A stretch of 24,237 bases of DNA from Labilibaculum sp032125735 (GTDB lineage: Bacteria; Bacteroidota; Bacteroidia; Bacteroidales; Marinifilaceae): contig JAQBBZ010000341.1 in NCBI GenBank assembly GCA_032125735.1, positions 1 to 24,237 of the forward strand, read 5' to 3'. Below, in pieces: positions 14,536 through 23,634 of the stretch. A model generated the notes under the pieces. The model was not told where the DNA came from. It saw only the letters and a program-made list of their open reading frames with translations, and ran no database searches. Each line of letters opens with the position of its first letter. Positions within the stretch are counted from its first letter, which is position 1. The translations under genes were made by a program, and so were the position numbers.

Positions 14536-16716
14536 TTACTTAAGATTCTCCTTAAAAAAATCGGTCATCATACCGTACAGATGCAAACGGGTATTCCCCC
14601 CATAAATGCCATGATTTCGGTTGGTGTACAAATGCATCTGGAATTTTTTGTTGTGTTGCACCAATTCTTCAGCCAGCTCCAGAGTATTATGCATGTGCAC
14701 ATTGTCATCGGAGGTGCCGTGAACCAACAAGAATTTTCCTTTTAACTGATCGGCAAAATGTATGGGCGCATACTCATCGTATCCTTTTGCATTTTCCTGC
14801 GGTGTGCGCAAGTATCTTTCCGAATATATGCTATCATAATAGCGATAGGTAGTTACCGGCGCAACAGCTATTCCTGCGGCAAACACATCTGCACCCCGAA
14901 ACATGCACAAAGAAGACATTTGTCCGCCAAAACTCCAGCCATACACGCCAATTTTATCAGCAGCAATAAAAGGCTGTTTTGCCATGTACTTTCCTGTTTC
15001 AATCAGGTCGATGGCTTCCAGATTCTGAATTTGCATGTAAGTGCATTTCTTGAATTTTTCTCCTCGTCCACCTGTTCCCCGGTTATCGACACAAACCACT
15101 ACAAATCCTTCTTGAGCCAAATAATCTGACCAATCGAAACTATAACGATCCAACACTTCCTGAGAGCCCGGACCACCATAAAAGGTTAATAAGGCAGGAT
15201 ATTCTTTGCTACTATCAAAATCAACCGGTTTCATCATCCAGGCATTTAATTCAACTCCTTCGGAGCTTGTAAAGCTGAAAAATTCCCGCTTTGGTAATTG
15301 ATAGTCCTGCATTGTTTTCTGTAAGTCTTTATTCGCTTCCAATGTGCGGATCAACTTCCCTTTTGCGTTGTGCAAAGTCACCAAAGTAGCTTGCTCATTA
15401 CTCGAAAAATAGTTGATGTAGTATTTAAATCCTTTGCTGAAATTGGCAGTATTACTTCCCTTATCTGCGCTAAGCAGTATCGTTTTCTTTCCTTTGATAT
15501 CTACCGCATAAATTTCGCGTTGCAAAGGAGACACGGCTGCCGCCTGATAGTAAAATAGTTCACTTGCCTGATCATAACCTAAAAATCGAGTCACCTCCCA
15601 ATTGCCATTGGTTATTTGCCTGACTGGATTTCCTTGCAAATCGTACAGGTAAATGTGATTGAATCCTGACTTTTCGCTGGTGAAAATAAAATGTTTTCCA
15701 TCCTTCAAAAAGCTCAAATCATCGTTGATATCAATCCATGCATCATTCTTCTCTTCATACAATAATTTTGATTTTCCGTTTTCGGCATCAGCCAACAAAA
15801 GCTCATAATGATTCTGATGACGGTTCATTCTAACAATACTCAAAACCTTAGGATCTTGTGTCCATTGCATCCTTGGAATGTACTGATCGATTTCCTCTCC
15901 AATATCCATTGTTTGTGTGGCTTTCGATTGCAAATCGTACACATGAACACTCACAATTGAATTGTCCTCTCCTGCTTTTGGGTATTTAAACGTGTAATTT
16001 TCAGGATACAAGGCATTCTCTGTTTTCTCGGGATTTGTTCCCTTAAAAACCGTCATATTGAACTGCTTCACCTTGCTCTCGTCGAAACGCATAAAGGCAA
16101 TTCGTTTGCCGTCGGGCGACCATTGGTATGCCTGACTGAAGGAAAACTCTTCCTCATAAACCCAATCGGGTGCTCCGTTAATAATGTGATTGTATTTTCC
16201 ATCGAAGGTAATCTGAACCTCTTTCATCTTCTGAAGATCTTTTATGAAGAGATTGTTGTCTCGAAAAAAACAAATCTGATCGCCGGAAGGTGAAAAATCA
16301 GCCAATTGCTGTCTGCCTGTCGACAAAGCTTCCAATGTTTTTTTATCGCGGTCGTACACATAAAATTCTGCGGAATATGAATGTCGGTAAATATTCTTAC
16401 GATTACTGGCAATCAAAACCTTCCGCTCATTGGAAGAAAACTGATACGAATCGATACTCTTGATTTTATCAATTCCAGCCTCGGCCAAATCAAAAATTAT
16501 TTCTTCGGATTCTCCTGTAGCATAAGAAAACTTTTCAATTCGAATTCCATGTTTTAAGACGGTATAAGACTCTCCGCTGTTCATGGAACGTAATCCGTAA
16601 ACCGAACGGGCACGAAAAGTTCCCTTATTGATGATATCCTCAAGAGTAAAACTCTTTTGCGCCTGCACAAAGCTTAGACTTAGCAGGGCAAATAAGATTA
16701 GTGTTAGTTTTTTCAT
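14536..16716 (-). CDS. Dipeptidyl peptidase IV (S9B family)
   Basis: 726 aa from the chosen ATG at 16716, which begins with the signal peptide MKKLTLILFALLSLSFVQAQ; a longer frame from 16761 would bury it. The enzyme cuts X-Pro and X-Ala dipeptides from peptide N-termini, probably in the periplasm. A beta-propeller of about 450 residues carries the double-Glu N-terminus-binding motif DWVYEEEF, diagnostic of DPP-IV-like exopeptidases. The alpha/beta-hydrolase domain has GWSFGGQ with Ser595, the Asp in HGTSDDNVH and His702 in NRNHGIYGG. It stands alone 3' of the hypD unit and ends at repeat copy B. A link with the hydroxyproline enzyme next door (breakdown of proline-rich proteins) is inference. 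Confidence 0.94.
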   Translation of the reverse strand: MKKLTLILFALLSLSFVQAQKSFTLEDIINKGTFRARSVYGLRSMNSGESYTVLKHGIRIEKFSYATGESEEIIFDLAEAGIDKIKSIDSYQFSSNERKVLIASNRKNIYRHSYSAEFYVYDRDKKTLEALSTGRQQLADFSPSGDQICFFRDNNLFIKDLQKMKEVQITFDGKYNHIINGAPDWVYEEEFSFSQAYQWSPDGKRIAFMRFDESKVKQFNMTVFKGTNPEKTENALYPENYTFKYPKAGEDNSIVSVHVYDLQSKATQTMDIGEEIDQYIPRMQWTQDPKVLSIVRMNRHQNHYELLLADAENGKSKLLYEEKNDAWIDINDDLSFLKDGKHFIFTSEKSGFNHIYLYDLQGNPVRQITNGNWEVTRFLGYDQASELFYYQAAAVSPLQREIYAVDIKGKKTILLSADKGSNTANFSKGFKYYINYFSSNEQATLVTLHNAKGKLIRTLEANKDLQKTMQDYQLPKREFFSFTSSEGVELNAWMMKPVDFDSSKEYPALLTFYGGPGSQEVLDRYSFDWSDYLAQEGFVVVCVDNRGTGGRGEKFKKCTYMQIQNLEAIDLIETGKYMAKQPFIAADKIGVYGWSFGGQMSSLCMFRGADVFAAGIAVAPVTTYRYYDSIYSERYLRTPQENAKGYDEYAPIHFADQLKGKFLLVHGTSDDNVHMHNTLELAEELVQHNKKFQMHLYTNRNHGIYGGNTRLHLYGMMTDFFKENLK

Positions 16717-16810
16717 TGTTTTATGGCAGCTATTTGGTTGTTTATTTTCAAAAAATAACATTCGTCAATTTCAGTACAAAAAAAACAAATTCCTTTCTCA
16801 CTATTTACAA

Positions 16811-16899
<89 letters not shown>

Positions 16900-16958
16900 T
16901 CAAAATAACCCCGGAATATTGCTATTGGAGACTTTCATGCTCTCTTAATACAAAAACC

Positions 16959-19331
16959 TTAAAAATCTTTGTGTTCGTTTCTTTGAATGATTTCATTCTG
17001 TAAATCTTCACCCAAATCATTAAAATAATCGCTGTAACCAGCCACACGAATAATTAAATCTTTGTAATTCTCAGGATGTTTCTGCGCATCTTTTAAAGTT
17101 TCCACACTCACCACATTAAACTGAATGTGATGCCCATCCATGCGGAAATAAGAACGCACCAAATTCATCACCTGAGTAATTCCTGCCTCGTTGTCCATAA
17201 ACGAAGGGCTGAATTTCTGATTCAACAGAGTTCCTCCGGTTCGTAAATGATCAATTTTAGCTGCTGATTTTACGACTGCAGTCGGCCCTTTTGTATCGGC
17301 TCCCTGAACCGGAGAAATTCCCTCGGAAAGCGGTTTACCTGCCAATCGGCCATCGGCCGAAGCGCCCATTACATTGCCAAAATAAACATGACAAGTAGTT
17401 GGCAGCATATTGATTCGGAACACACCGCCTTTTGAAGATGGTCTGCCGTTAATTGCCATGTAAAAGGTTTCGAAAATAGCAATGGCCTTGTCATCAGCAT
17501 AATCATCATCGTTACCGTATTTTGGAGTGTTGTAAACCAAATCGCTGCGCAACTGATCGTAATCAACAAAATCCTGATCCATTGCATATTTCAGTTCTGC
17601 CAAAGAAATTTTCTTCTGATCGAAAACCTGATATTTAATGGCACTGAACATATCAGCTAAACTTCCCAGCCCTACACCTTGCACGTAACTAGTATTGTAG
17701 CGTGCACCACCAGCATTGTAATCCTGTCCGTTCGAGATACAATCCTCAACCAGAACCGAAAGAAATGGCACTGGAAGATAATTGGCATACAGACGTTCAA
17801 TCACATTATTACCACGAATCTTAATATCCGCAAAGTAGTTCACTTGTTTTTGCCATGCTGTAAATACATCTTCGTAAGAGGAAAAATCGGTAATGGAACC
17901 CGTTTGCAAACCAATTTGCTTTTTGGTGCGCGGATCGAAACCATTGTTCAAGGTAATCTCCAATATCTTAGCCAGATTAAAATAGCCGCTTAAGGAGTAA
18001 TTCTCAGTACCAAAAGCTCCCGTTTCCACACAACCACTGCAACCGCCGTTCCGGGCATCTTCAATGCTTTTTCCTTGTCGCAGCATTTCCTGAACAACGG
18101 CATCGGTGTTAAAAATGGATGGCTGTCCAAAACCTGTTTTCAAAATTTTCAGCGTACACTTTATAAACCTGTCGGGATTTTTCTTGCTCACCTGAACCAT
18201 AGAACTAGGTTGCAAAAGCCTCATTTCTTCAATTACATCCAACAGCACGTACGACATATCGTTAACTGCATCCGATCCATCTTCCTTTAATCCGCCCATG
18301 TTAATCAGGCAAAAATCGGTATACGTATTACTTTCCTTAGCAGTAACTCCCATTTTAGGTGGTGCCGGATGATTGTTAAACTTCACCCAAAAAGCCTGAA
18401 GCAGCTCATACATATCCTCTTTCGACAGCTTCTCTGTCAGAACTTCTTTCTCGTAAAAAGGCTGTAAATGCTGATCCAATCGCCCAGGATTAAAGGAGTC
18501 CCACGGATTTAATTCTGTTATAACCCCCAAATGAATGAACCAGTAATGCTGTAGTGCCTCATGAAAAGTCTCGGGTGCATGAGCAGGAACTTTGCGGCAA
18601 ACAGCAGCCATTTGTTCCAATTCTGTTTTTCGTTTTGTGTCTTTTTCTAAGTTTGCCAATCGATCCAATTCTTCGGCATGACGGTTTGCAAACAGAATGA
18701 TTCCATCGCATGTAATGGCCATGGCCTTTAGCTCTTCCTGTTTTTCGTAAGCATTGGCATCGGCAAAGAAATCCAATTGATCCATTGCTTTTTGAATCTC
18801 CTCTTTTACTTCAAGAAATCCTTTCCGGAACATCTTTTTTCCCAACACGGTATGTCCGGGAGCTCTTTGTTCCTGAAATTCAGTAAATATTCCTGCTCCA
18901 TAAGCATCCAGCCACTCAGGAGTCATGTTTCCAATTAGCTTATCTCTATTGGTTTTTCCTTTCCAAAATGGAATGATGGTGTCTTCATAAACCTTTCGTG
19001 TTTCCTCATCAACTTTGAACGAAACCTTTTCCCGATCATTCAAAATCGTCAGATCATCCAATGAATGAATACATATTTCAGGAAATGTAGGACAAGCTTT
19101 TGGTGCTGGTCCCCGCTCTCCAACAATCAATTCATTGTCGTTAATGCAAATTTTCTTGTTGGCGAATACATACATAAAAGACAAAGCTCTTTTTACTGGA
19201 GTAGATACCATTTGAGCTTCATCCGATTGATAAAATTCTGTCATTAACAAAGCTCTTTCCGGAGAAATTCGGTTAGTGGCATTTATACTTTGGTCGCGTA
19301 ATTGTTTTATTCTTTTGTTCATCTTTTTCAT
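16959..19331 (-). CDS. hypD: trans-4-hydroxy-L-proline dehydratase (glycyl radical enzyme)
   Basis: 790 aa. It removes water from trans-4-hydroxy-L-proline by radical chemistry, giving 1-pyrroline-5-carboxylate, which ProC can reduce to proline. Residues match those known in the Clostridioides difficile enzyme at the same numbers: Cys434 and Glu436 in GGCSGCVETG (429-438), Asp278 in NPWDSFNPGRLDQHL, Tyr450, and the radical Gly765 in VRVAGYSDYF near the C-terminus. The sequence also follows HypD closely elsewhere as I remember it (GHTVLGKKMFRKGFL, LMTEFY near the start). Position 431 is Cys where the clostridial protein has Thr. A second ATG lies three codons in. It follows its activase by about 60 nt. 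Not the hydrogenase maturation HypD. Oxygen would cleave the radical form, so it works anaerobically. Confidence 0.92.
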   Translation of the reverse strand: MKKMNKRIKQLRDQSINATNRISPERALLMTEFYQSDEAQMVSTPVKRALSFMYVFANKKICINDNELIVGERGPAPKACPTFPEICIHSLDDLTILNDREKVSFKVDEETRKVYEDTIIPFWKGKTNRDKLIGNMTPEWLDAYGAGIFTEFQEQRAPGHTVLGKKMFRKGFLEVKEEIQKAMDQLDFFADANAYEKQEELKAMAITCDGIILFANRHAEELDRLANLEKDTKRKTELEQMAAVCRKVPAHAPETFHEALQHYWFIHLGVITELNPWDSFNPGRLDQHLQPFYEKEVLTEKLSKEDMYELLQAFWVKFNNHPAPPKMGVTAKESNTYTDFCLINMGGLKEDGSDAVNDMSYVLLDVIEEMRLLQPSSMVQVSKKNPDRFIKCTLKILKTGFGQPSIFNTDAVVQEMLRQGKSIEDARNGGCSGCVETGAFGTENYSLSGYFNLAKILEITLNNGFDPRTKKQIGLQTGSITDFSSYEDVFTAWQKQVNYFADIKIRGNNVIERLYANYLPVPFLSVLVEDCISNGQDYNAGGARYNTSYVQGVGLGSLADMFSAIKYQVFDQKKISLAELKYAMDQDFVDYDQLRSDLVYNTPKYGNDDDYADDKAIAIFETFYMAINGRPSSKGGVFRINMLPTTCHVYFGNVMGASADGRLAGKPLSEGISPVQGADTKGPTAVVKSAAKIDHLRTGGTLLNQKFSPSFMDNEAGITQVMNLVRSYFRMDGHHIQFNVVSVETLKDAQKHPENYKDLIIRVAGYSDYFNDLGEDLQNEIIQRNEHKDF

Positions 19332-19392
19332 TGAATTAATAATTGTTAATTAAAAATTATTAATTGATCACTGTTTACTGATCACTGTAAAA

Positions 19393-20187
19393 TCAGCCTC
19401 CAATTCCCACTTTGAATCCAGCCTTTTCGAAAATTTCTTTTGCCCAAAGGGCATCCTCGTCCTGTAAAGAAGGAATATCAGGCATCTTGTTTTCTTTGTT
19501 GAAACGCGCATATTTATCTCTTCCAATTCGGTGATAAGGTAAAATATGAATTTCTATCTGAGAAGTCAAGTCTGCAAGGAATTCAATCATATTTGTGATA
19601 TTCTCTTTCGAATCATTGAACCCGGGAATCATTGGATATCTAATAATCAGACCTTTCCCTTTTCCAATCAAAAATTTAAGATTCTCCAGTATCTGTTTGT
19701 TGGAAACACCTGTCAGTTTTTGATGCTCCTCATCATTCATGTGCTTTACATCGAATAAAAAGAGATTCACATGATCAACGATTCGTTCAAAATGAGCTTT
19801 TGGTGCAAATCCAGAGGTATCTACTACTGTATGCAGATCTATTGACCAACATTCTTTCAACATAGCATCCAGAAAATCAATTTGCAGCAGAGGTTCTCCT
19901 CCCGAAAAAGTAACTCCTCCTCCCGATTCATCAAAAAACAATTGATCCTTCTCAATTTCTTTGATTAATTGACTTACAGCGTATTCTTTCCCTATTTTGA
20001 CTTTCTCTTCAACCGATTTTTCAGCCAATCTTTTACATTGACTGAATTCTTCGATTTGCAGAGAAAAACTTTCAGGATTGTGACACCACAAGCAGCGCAA
20101 CGGACAGCCTTTCATGAAAATCGTGGTACGAATTCCAGGACCATCATGTACAGCATATCGTTTGATATCAAACACGATACCATTCAT
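19393..20187 (-). CDS. Glycyl radical enzyme activase (radical SAM)
   Basis: 264 aa. It uses S-adenosylmethionine and a 4Fe-4S cluster to make the glycyl radical on its partner, here most likely the HypD encoded next. The cluster motif is CX3CX2C as Cys28, Cys32 and Cys35 in MKGCPLRCLWCHNPES, after the family signature YAVHDGPGIRTTIF. SAM-binding SGGEPL follows GGGVTF. The protein is short: between HNPES and the SGGEP region it has only about 60 residues with a single Cys, while many activases of non-PFL glycyl radical enzymes carry a ferredoxin-like insert for two more clusters there. It is therefore PFL-activase-like in length. Read first, with hypD after it across an AT-rich spacer containing two tgatcactgt repeats. 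Confidence 0.92.
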   Translation of the reverse strand: MNGIVFDIKRYAVHDGPGIRTTIFMKGCPLRCLWCHNPESFSLQIEEFSQCKRLAEKSVEEKVKIGKEYAVSQLIKEIEKDQLFFDESGGGVTFSGGEPLLQIDFLDAMLKECWSIDLHTVVDTSGFAPKAHFERIVDHVNLFLFDVKHMNDEEHQKLTGVSNKQILENLKFLIGKGKGLIIRYPMIPGFNDSKENITNMIEFLADLTSQIEIHILPYHRIGRDKYARFNKENKMPDIPSLQDEDALWAKEIFEKAGFKVGIGG

Positions 20188-20223
20188 ATTTCTGATATTA
20201 AATAAAAAATCTGTGAGTAAGAT

Positions 20224-20304
20224 TCCTGATTGAAAATTACATCAGGAGAATTGGGGCAATAAAAGGCAGGACTGGATCAACAAATCCAGCATTCGTATAG
20301 TCCT
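20224..20304 (-). promoter_or_regulatory. Possible structured 5' UTR of the activase-hypD unit
   Basis: Two hairpins precede the activase start. The first (20268-20304) pairs AGGA and CTGGAT with their complements around a 6-nt loop and has an 11-nt bulge on one side. The second (20224-20247) has a 6- to 7-bp stem CCTGAT/ATCAGG with a 10-nt loop. Neither is followed by a T run, so they are not plain terminators. No known riboswitch was recognised. Confidence 0.35.
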
Positions 20305-20468
20305 TTGTAGGAGTGTTTGTGTAGTATGGGAATAATTCTATTCATATATTTATTCTCGCTTGCTGTAAATCTATGAATTTTTTTTGAACTGCCATTTATA
20401 GTGACTGGCTATATAACTGATTTAAAACGGTTCTATTTAATTTTAATTGATATCCCTAAAACTGATTA

Positions 20469-20632
20469 TTTCCGTCGCTAGAAAGATTTGCCCTTCGACC
20501 TAGAATTCCCTTTGCGACGGATTTGCATCGTCCATAATACCCGGGGTGGTTCCCCGAGCTATTAATGTTTGAGCCCTTCAGGCTCGATATTCATTGTGTG
20601 TCTTTGGCTTGTTCTCGATTTGCCTTCGTGAT
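20469..20632. repeat. Dispersed three-hairpin repeat, copy C
   Basis: tccgtcgc ... gcgacgga (20471-20478 / 20514-20521), then atttgcatcgtccataatac leading into a cgggg ... ccccg stem (20542-20546 / 20552-20556), gagcc-cttca-ggctc (20571-20585) and a tgtgtgtctttgg ... tgccttcgtgatg end. This is the best preserved copy for hairpins 1 and 3. Confidence 0.83.
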
Positions 20633-20675
20633 GAATTAGATTTTAAGCTCATTAATTCCATTTTGAATGGGATCT

Positions 20676-20842
20676 TATTTTCGTCGCGAAAAACGGTTGC
20701 TCTTTTGCTTACAATTTTCTTCGAGAAGGATTTGCATCGTGCATAATACCCGAGGTGGTACTCCGGACTATTGATGTTTGAGCCCTTCAGTCTCTATCTA
20801 CTTTGTGTGTCTTTGGGTTGTACTTGGTTTTCCTTTGTGGTT
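20676..20842. repeat. Dispersed three-hairpin repeat, copy D
   Basis: Tandem to copy C, about 206 bp apart in phase. It shares ggatttgcatcgt-cataatacccg with C apart from one base. Hairpin 2 is ccgaggt-ggt-actccgg (20750-20766, one mismatch and one G-T pair); hairpins 1 and 3 are decayed. It lies 3' of the flavodoxin gene, just past that gene's terminator. Confidence 0.8.
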
Positions 20843-20873
20843 AAATTCTATCTTTTATTAAAATTAGAATCAC

Positions 20874-20907
20874 AAAAAAAAAGCTTCCCTCTTTCGGAGA
20901 AGCTCTT
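20874..20907 (-). terminator. Flavodoxin terminator
   Basis: On the minus strand AGCTTCTC pairs with GGGAAGCT (8 bp, one G-U, extendable by A-T pairs) and is followed by a run of nine T. It starts about 28 nt after the flavodoxin stop. Confidence 0.88.
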
Positions 20908-20934
20908 GGCAATATAACATTACAATAAAGGAAT

Positions 20935-21444
20935 CTATTTAAACTCTTTTTTTAATTGCTCAACCCAGGCTGCTATTCTTTCATTGGACAGTGCTGCCTG
21001 ATTTTCGATATCAAGAGCCAAACCTAAAAATTTACCATCTCGTAAAGCACGCGATTTTTCAAATTTATACCCTTCCGGAGAAGTCAATCCAATTACTTTT
21101 GCCCCTCGTTCTTCAAGTGCCATTGCCAAAAGACCAATCGCATCGACAAAGTTCTCAGGATATCCGACCTGATCGCCTAAACCAAACAAAGCAACTGTTT
21201 TGCCTTTTAGCTTTAGATCTTCGATTGCAGGCATAAACTCATCCCAGTAATTAGGAAGTTCTCCATCGAACCAAGTTGGTACACCTAATACCAAATTATC
21301 GTAAGCAAGAAAGATATCTTCGTCAACTTCCTCAACATTTACACTTTCCACTTCAGCAGAAGTGCCAAAAGCTTTCTTTATTTTTTCAGCATTTTTCGCT
21401 GTCTTATGTGTATTGAAACTATAGAATAAACCTATCTTTTTCAT
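20935..21444 (-). CDS. fldA: Flavodoxin
   Basis: 169 aa, the length of long-chain flavodoxins. It carries one FMN and passes single electrons at low potential in the cytoplasm. Visible are the 60s FMN loop with Trp in GVPTWFDGELPNYWDEF (about 54-70) and the 90s loop FGLGDQVGYPENFVDAIG (about 88-105). The N-terminal phosphate loop is unusual: SFNTHKTAKNA where the family has T/S-x-T-G-x-T, so the glycine is replaced. It is a single gene with its own terminator, 93 nt from the E1 gene above. A likely role next to a radical-SAM activase and a 2-oxoacid dehydrogenase region is delivering electrons to the activase cluster, as flavodoxin does for E. coli PFL activase (inference). Confidence 0.92.
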   Translation of the reverse strand: MKKIGLFYSFNTHKTAKNAEKIKKAFGTSAEVESVNVEEVDEDIFLAYDNLVLGVPTWFDGELPNYWDEFMPAIEDLKLKGKTVALFGLGDQVGYPENFVDAIGLLAMALEERGAKVIGLTSPEGYKFEKSRALRDGKFLGLALDIENQAALSNERIAAWVEQLKKEFK

Positions 21445-21537
21445 ATTCTTTTTAAATTTTAGATGTGAGAATCGAGAGATGAGAAAAAAACTGAGCCCTT
21501 TTAAACTGTCTCATAGCTGATATCTCCTAATCTGATA

Positions 21538-23631
21538 TTAATACTCTAATAGCTCTTTTGCGGCTGCGTAAATTTTATCATTATTTGGAAGAACTGCTTT
21601 TTCCAAAATACGATTAAAACCAACAGGTGTAAATTCAGATCCTACACGCTTTACCGGAGCATCCAAATGATTGAAAGCTTGTTCGGTTATTGTAGCTGAA
21701 ATTTCAGCTCCAAACCCTGAAAAAACTTTGTCTTCATGAACAACCATCACTTTATTGGTTTTTGCTACCGATTTCAGAATTGTTTCTGTATCCATCGGAA
21801 CCAGTGAGCGAAGATCAATAACCTCGATCTGCTTGCCTGTATCTTCGGCCAACTTATCAGCCACCTCAACACACATGTGAGTTGTATTTCCATAGGTTAC
21901 AATTGTTAAATCAGAACCTTCTCTTCTTACTCTTGCTTTTCCGAACGGAACTTCAAAATCGTCAGGTACGGCAGCCGATGCTTTCGGGTCGTTATACAAA
22001 GCTTTAGGCTCCATGAATACTGTCATTCCCTTTGAGCGAATACTTGTACGTAACAAACCTGCTGCATCATCCGCGTAAGATGGATAAACAATGCGAACAC
22101 CCGGGAAAGTTGCTAAAGCTCCCTCAATATTCTGAGAGTGATACAATCCTCCACCAATATATCCACCAGAAGCTAAACGAACTGTAATATTCGGAGAAAA
22201 CTGACCTTTTGTTCTCCAATATTCGTGAGTCGTTTCTACAAACTGCTCCATTGCAGGCCAGAAATAATCTGCAAATTCAGCACCTTCAACAACAATTCTA
22301 ATCTTATCGTTGAAACGGCTCATTCCATTTGCTGTTCCCATGATGTAGTCTTCGGCAATCGGAGCGTTGAACACTCTATCTTTACCGAATTCTTGCTGCA
22401 TTCCTTTGGAAACATTAAAAATGCCACCTTTATCTTTGTTGGCTATATCCTGTCCCCAAATAAAAGTATCTGGATTGTGACGAAATTCTGCTTTCAATGT
22501 TTCATTCAATCCTTCAATCAACTTTTTGTTGTTGCCTGTAAAATTGTGAAGTCCTTCAGGATATTTCTCAGAAACATATGGCTCTGGAATTACAAAATCG
22601 TGAATGGATGCAGGATCCGGATTTGGTGCACTTAAACCAGCTTTATGAGCTTTTTTAACTTCCAATTTCACATCAGCTTCAATGGCCAACAATTCCTCTT
22701 CGGTAAAACGCTTGTAACGAACCAGCAATCTGCGAAATTTCGCCAAAGGATCGTACTCGGTAACATAATTTAATTCTGCGTTATCGCGATACAATTCATG
22801 CTTATCTGAATTAGAATGAGCGCCCATACGAACACAGTTGGCTTGAACAATTACCGGCGTTGAAGTCTCCAAAGCAATTTGTTTTGCTTCAGTCATTGCG
22901 TTCATCGAATCGAAAACATCTTTTCCATTACAATGAATAATTTTCAGATATTTCATTCCTCTGAAATTATCCGCAACTTTTCTATTTGCTGTCTGGTCTT
23001 TCTTAGGAACCGAAATTCCATATCCATTATCCTGAAATACGAATACAACAGGAAGCTGCTCATTGGTTGCTCCGTTAATAGCCTCGTAAACATAGCCTTC
23101 GGATACCGAAGATTCTCCCTGAGAACTAAAAACAACTCCTTTGCTCTTGTATTTTTTTATTGCTCTACCTAAACCAACTGCATGCAATGTATGATTTCCA
23201 GTACAAGAAGATACATTATGCACATTCCATTCAGGTTTTGCAAAGTGATTCGACATGTGACGACCGCCACCTGCTACATCTGTATCTTTTGAAATCCCAT
23301 TTAGGATGATCTCTTCGGCAGTTAAACCTGCAGAGATAGAGGTAAGCATATCTCTATAGTAAGGGAATAAGTGATCTGTTTTCCGATCGAATACCTGCCC
23401 AATTGCAAGTTGAATACCATCATGACCAGCATAAGGTGCATGGTATGACCATCCAATGGCTTGCTTAAGATAATTTGGCGCTTTTTCATCCAATGCTCTA
23501 CCCAAAGTCATCAGTTGAAACCAACGACCAAGCATGTCTTTCGATGTACCTTTAATGCTAAACTTTTTATTTTCAGTCATCTTATTAGTTTTGTTCGTAG
23601 TATCTACGGAGGTAATTTCCAATGTTTCCAT
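21538..23631 (-). CDS. 2-oxoacid dehydrogenase E1, fused alpha and beta subunits
   Basis: 697 aa. The first 350 residues are the alpha subunit with YRDMLTSISAGLTAEEI, GRHMSNHFA and the thiamine-diphosphate stretch SQGESSVSEGYVYEAINGA to QDNGYGIS. The rest, from about 375, is the beta subunit, with GQDIANKDKGGIFNVSKGM, then APIAEDYIMGTANGM, and VVHEDKVFSGFGAEI near the end. The complex decarboxylates pyruvate or a branched-chain 2-oxo acid and hands the acyl group to E2 lipoyl groups. The fused form is common in Bacteroidota. The E2 gene is read just before it with only 3 nt between stop and start, so the two are translationally linked. Substrate cannot be told from sequence by eye; branched-chain use would suit the nearby ilv genes, but pyruvate is equally possible. 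Confidence 0.9.
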   Translation of the reverse strand: METLEITSVDTTNKTNKMTENKKFSIKGTSKDMLGRWFQLMTLGRALDEKAPNYLKQAIGWSYHAPYAGHDGIQLAIGQVFDRKTDHLFPYYRDMLTSISAGLTAEEIILNGISKDTDVAGGGRHMSNHFAKPEWNVHNVSSCTGNHTLHAVGLGRAIKKYKSKGVVFSSQGESSVSEGYVYEAINGATNEQLPVVFVFQDNGYGISVPKKDQTANRKVADNFRGMKYLKIIHCNGKDVFDSMNAMTEAKQIALETSTPVIVQANCVRMGAHSNSDKHELYRDNAELNYVTEYDPLAKFRRLLVRYKRFTEEELLAIEADVKLEVKKAHKAGLSAPNPDPASIHDFVIPEPYVSEKYPEGLHNFTGNNKKLIEGLNETLKAEFRHNPDTFIWGQDIANKDKGGIFNVSKGMQQEFGKDRVFNAPIAEDYIMGTANGMSRFNDKIRIVVEGAEFADYFWPAMEQFVETTHEYWRTKGQFSPNITVRLASGGYIGGGLYHSQNIEGALATFPGVRIVYPSYADDAAGLLRTSIRSKGMTVFMEPKALYNDPKASAAVPDDFEVPFGKARVRREGSDLTIVTYGNTTHMCVEVADKLAEDTGKQIEVIDLRSLVPMDTETILKSVAKTNKVMVVHEDKVFSGFGAEISATITEQAFNHLDAPVKRVGSEFTPVGFNRILEKAVLPNNDKIYAAAKELLEY

Positions 23632-23634
23632 GAT

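Noticed and set aside
14393..14745. Plus-strand frames of 70-89 codons overlapping repeat copy B and the end of the peptidase gene
   Set aside because: They translate hairpins and the antisense of DPP-IV; no start signal or recognisable domain.
21480..21537. Terminator after the E1 gene
   Set aside because: A T run is present, but the best stem is only about 4 bp (TGAG/CTCA) with a large loop, too weak to call.
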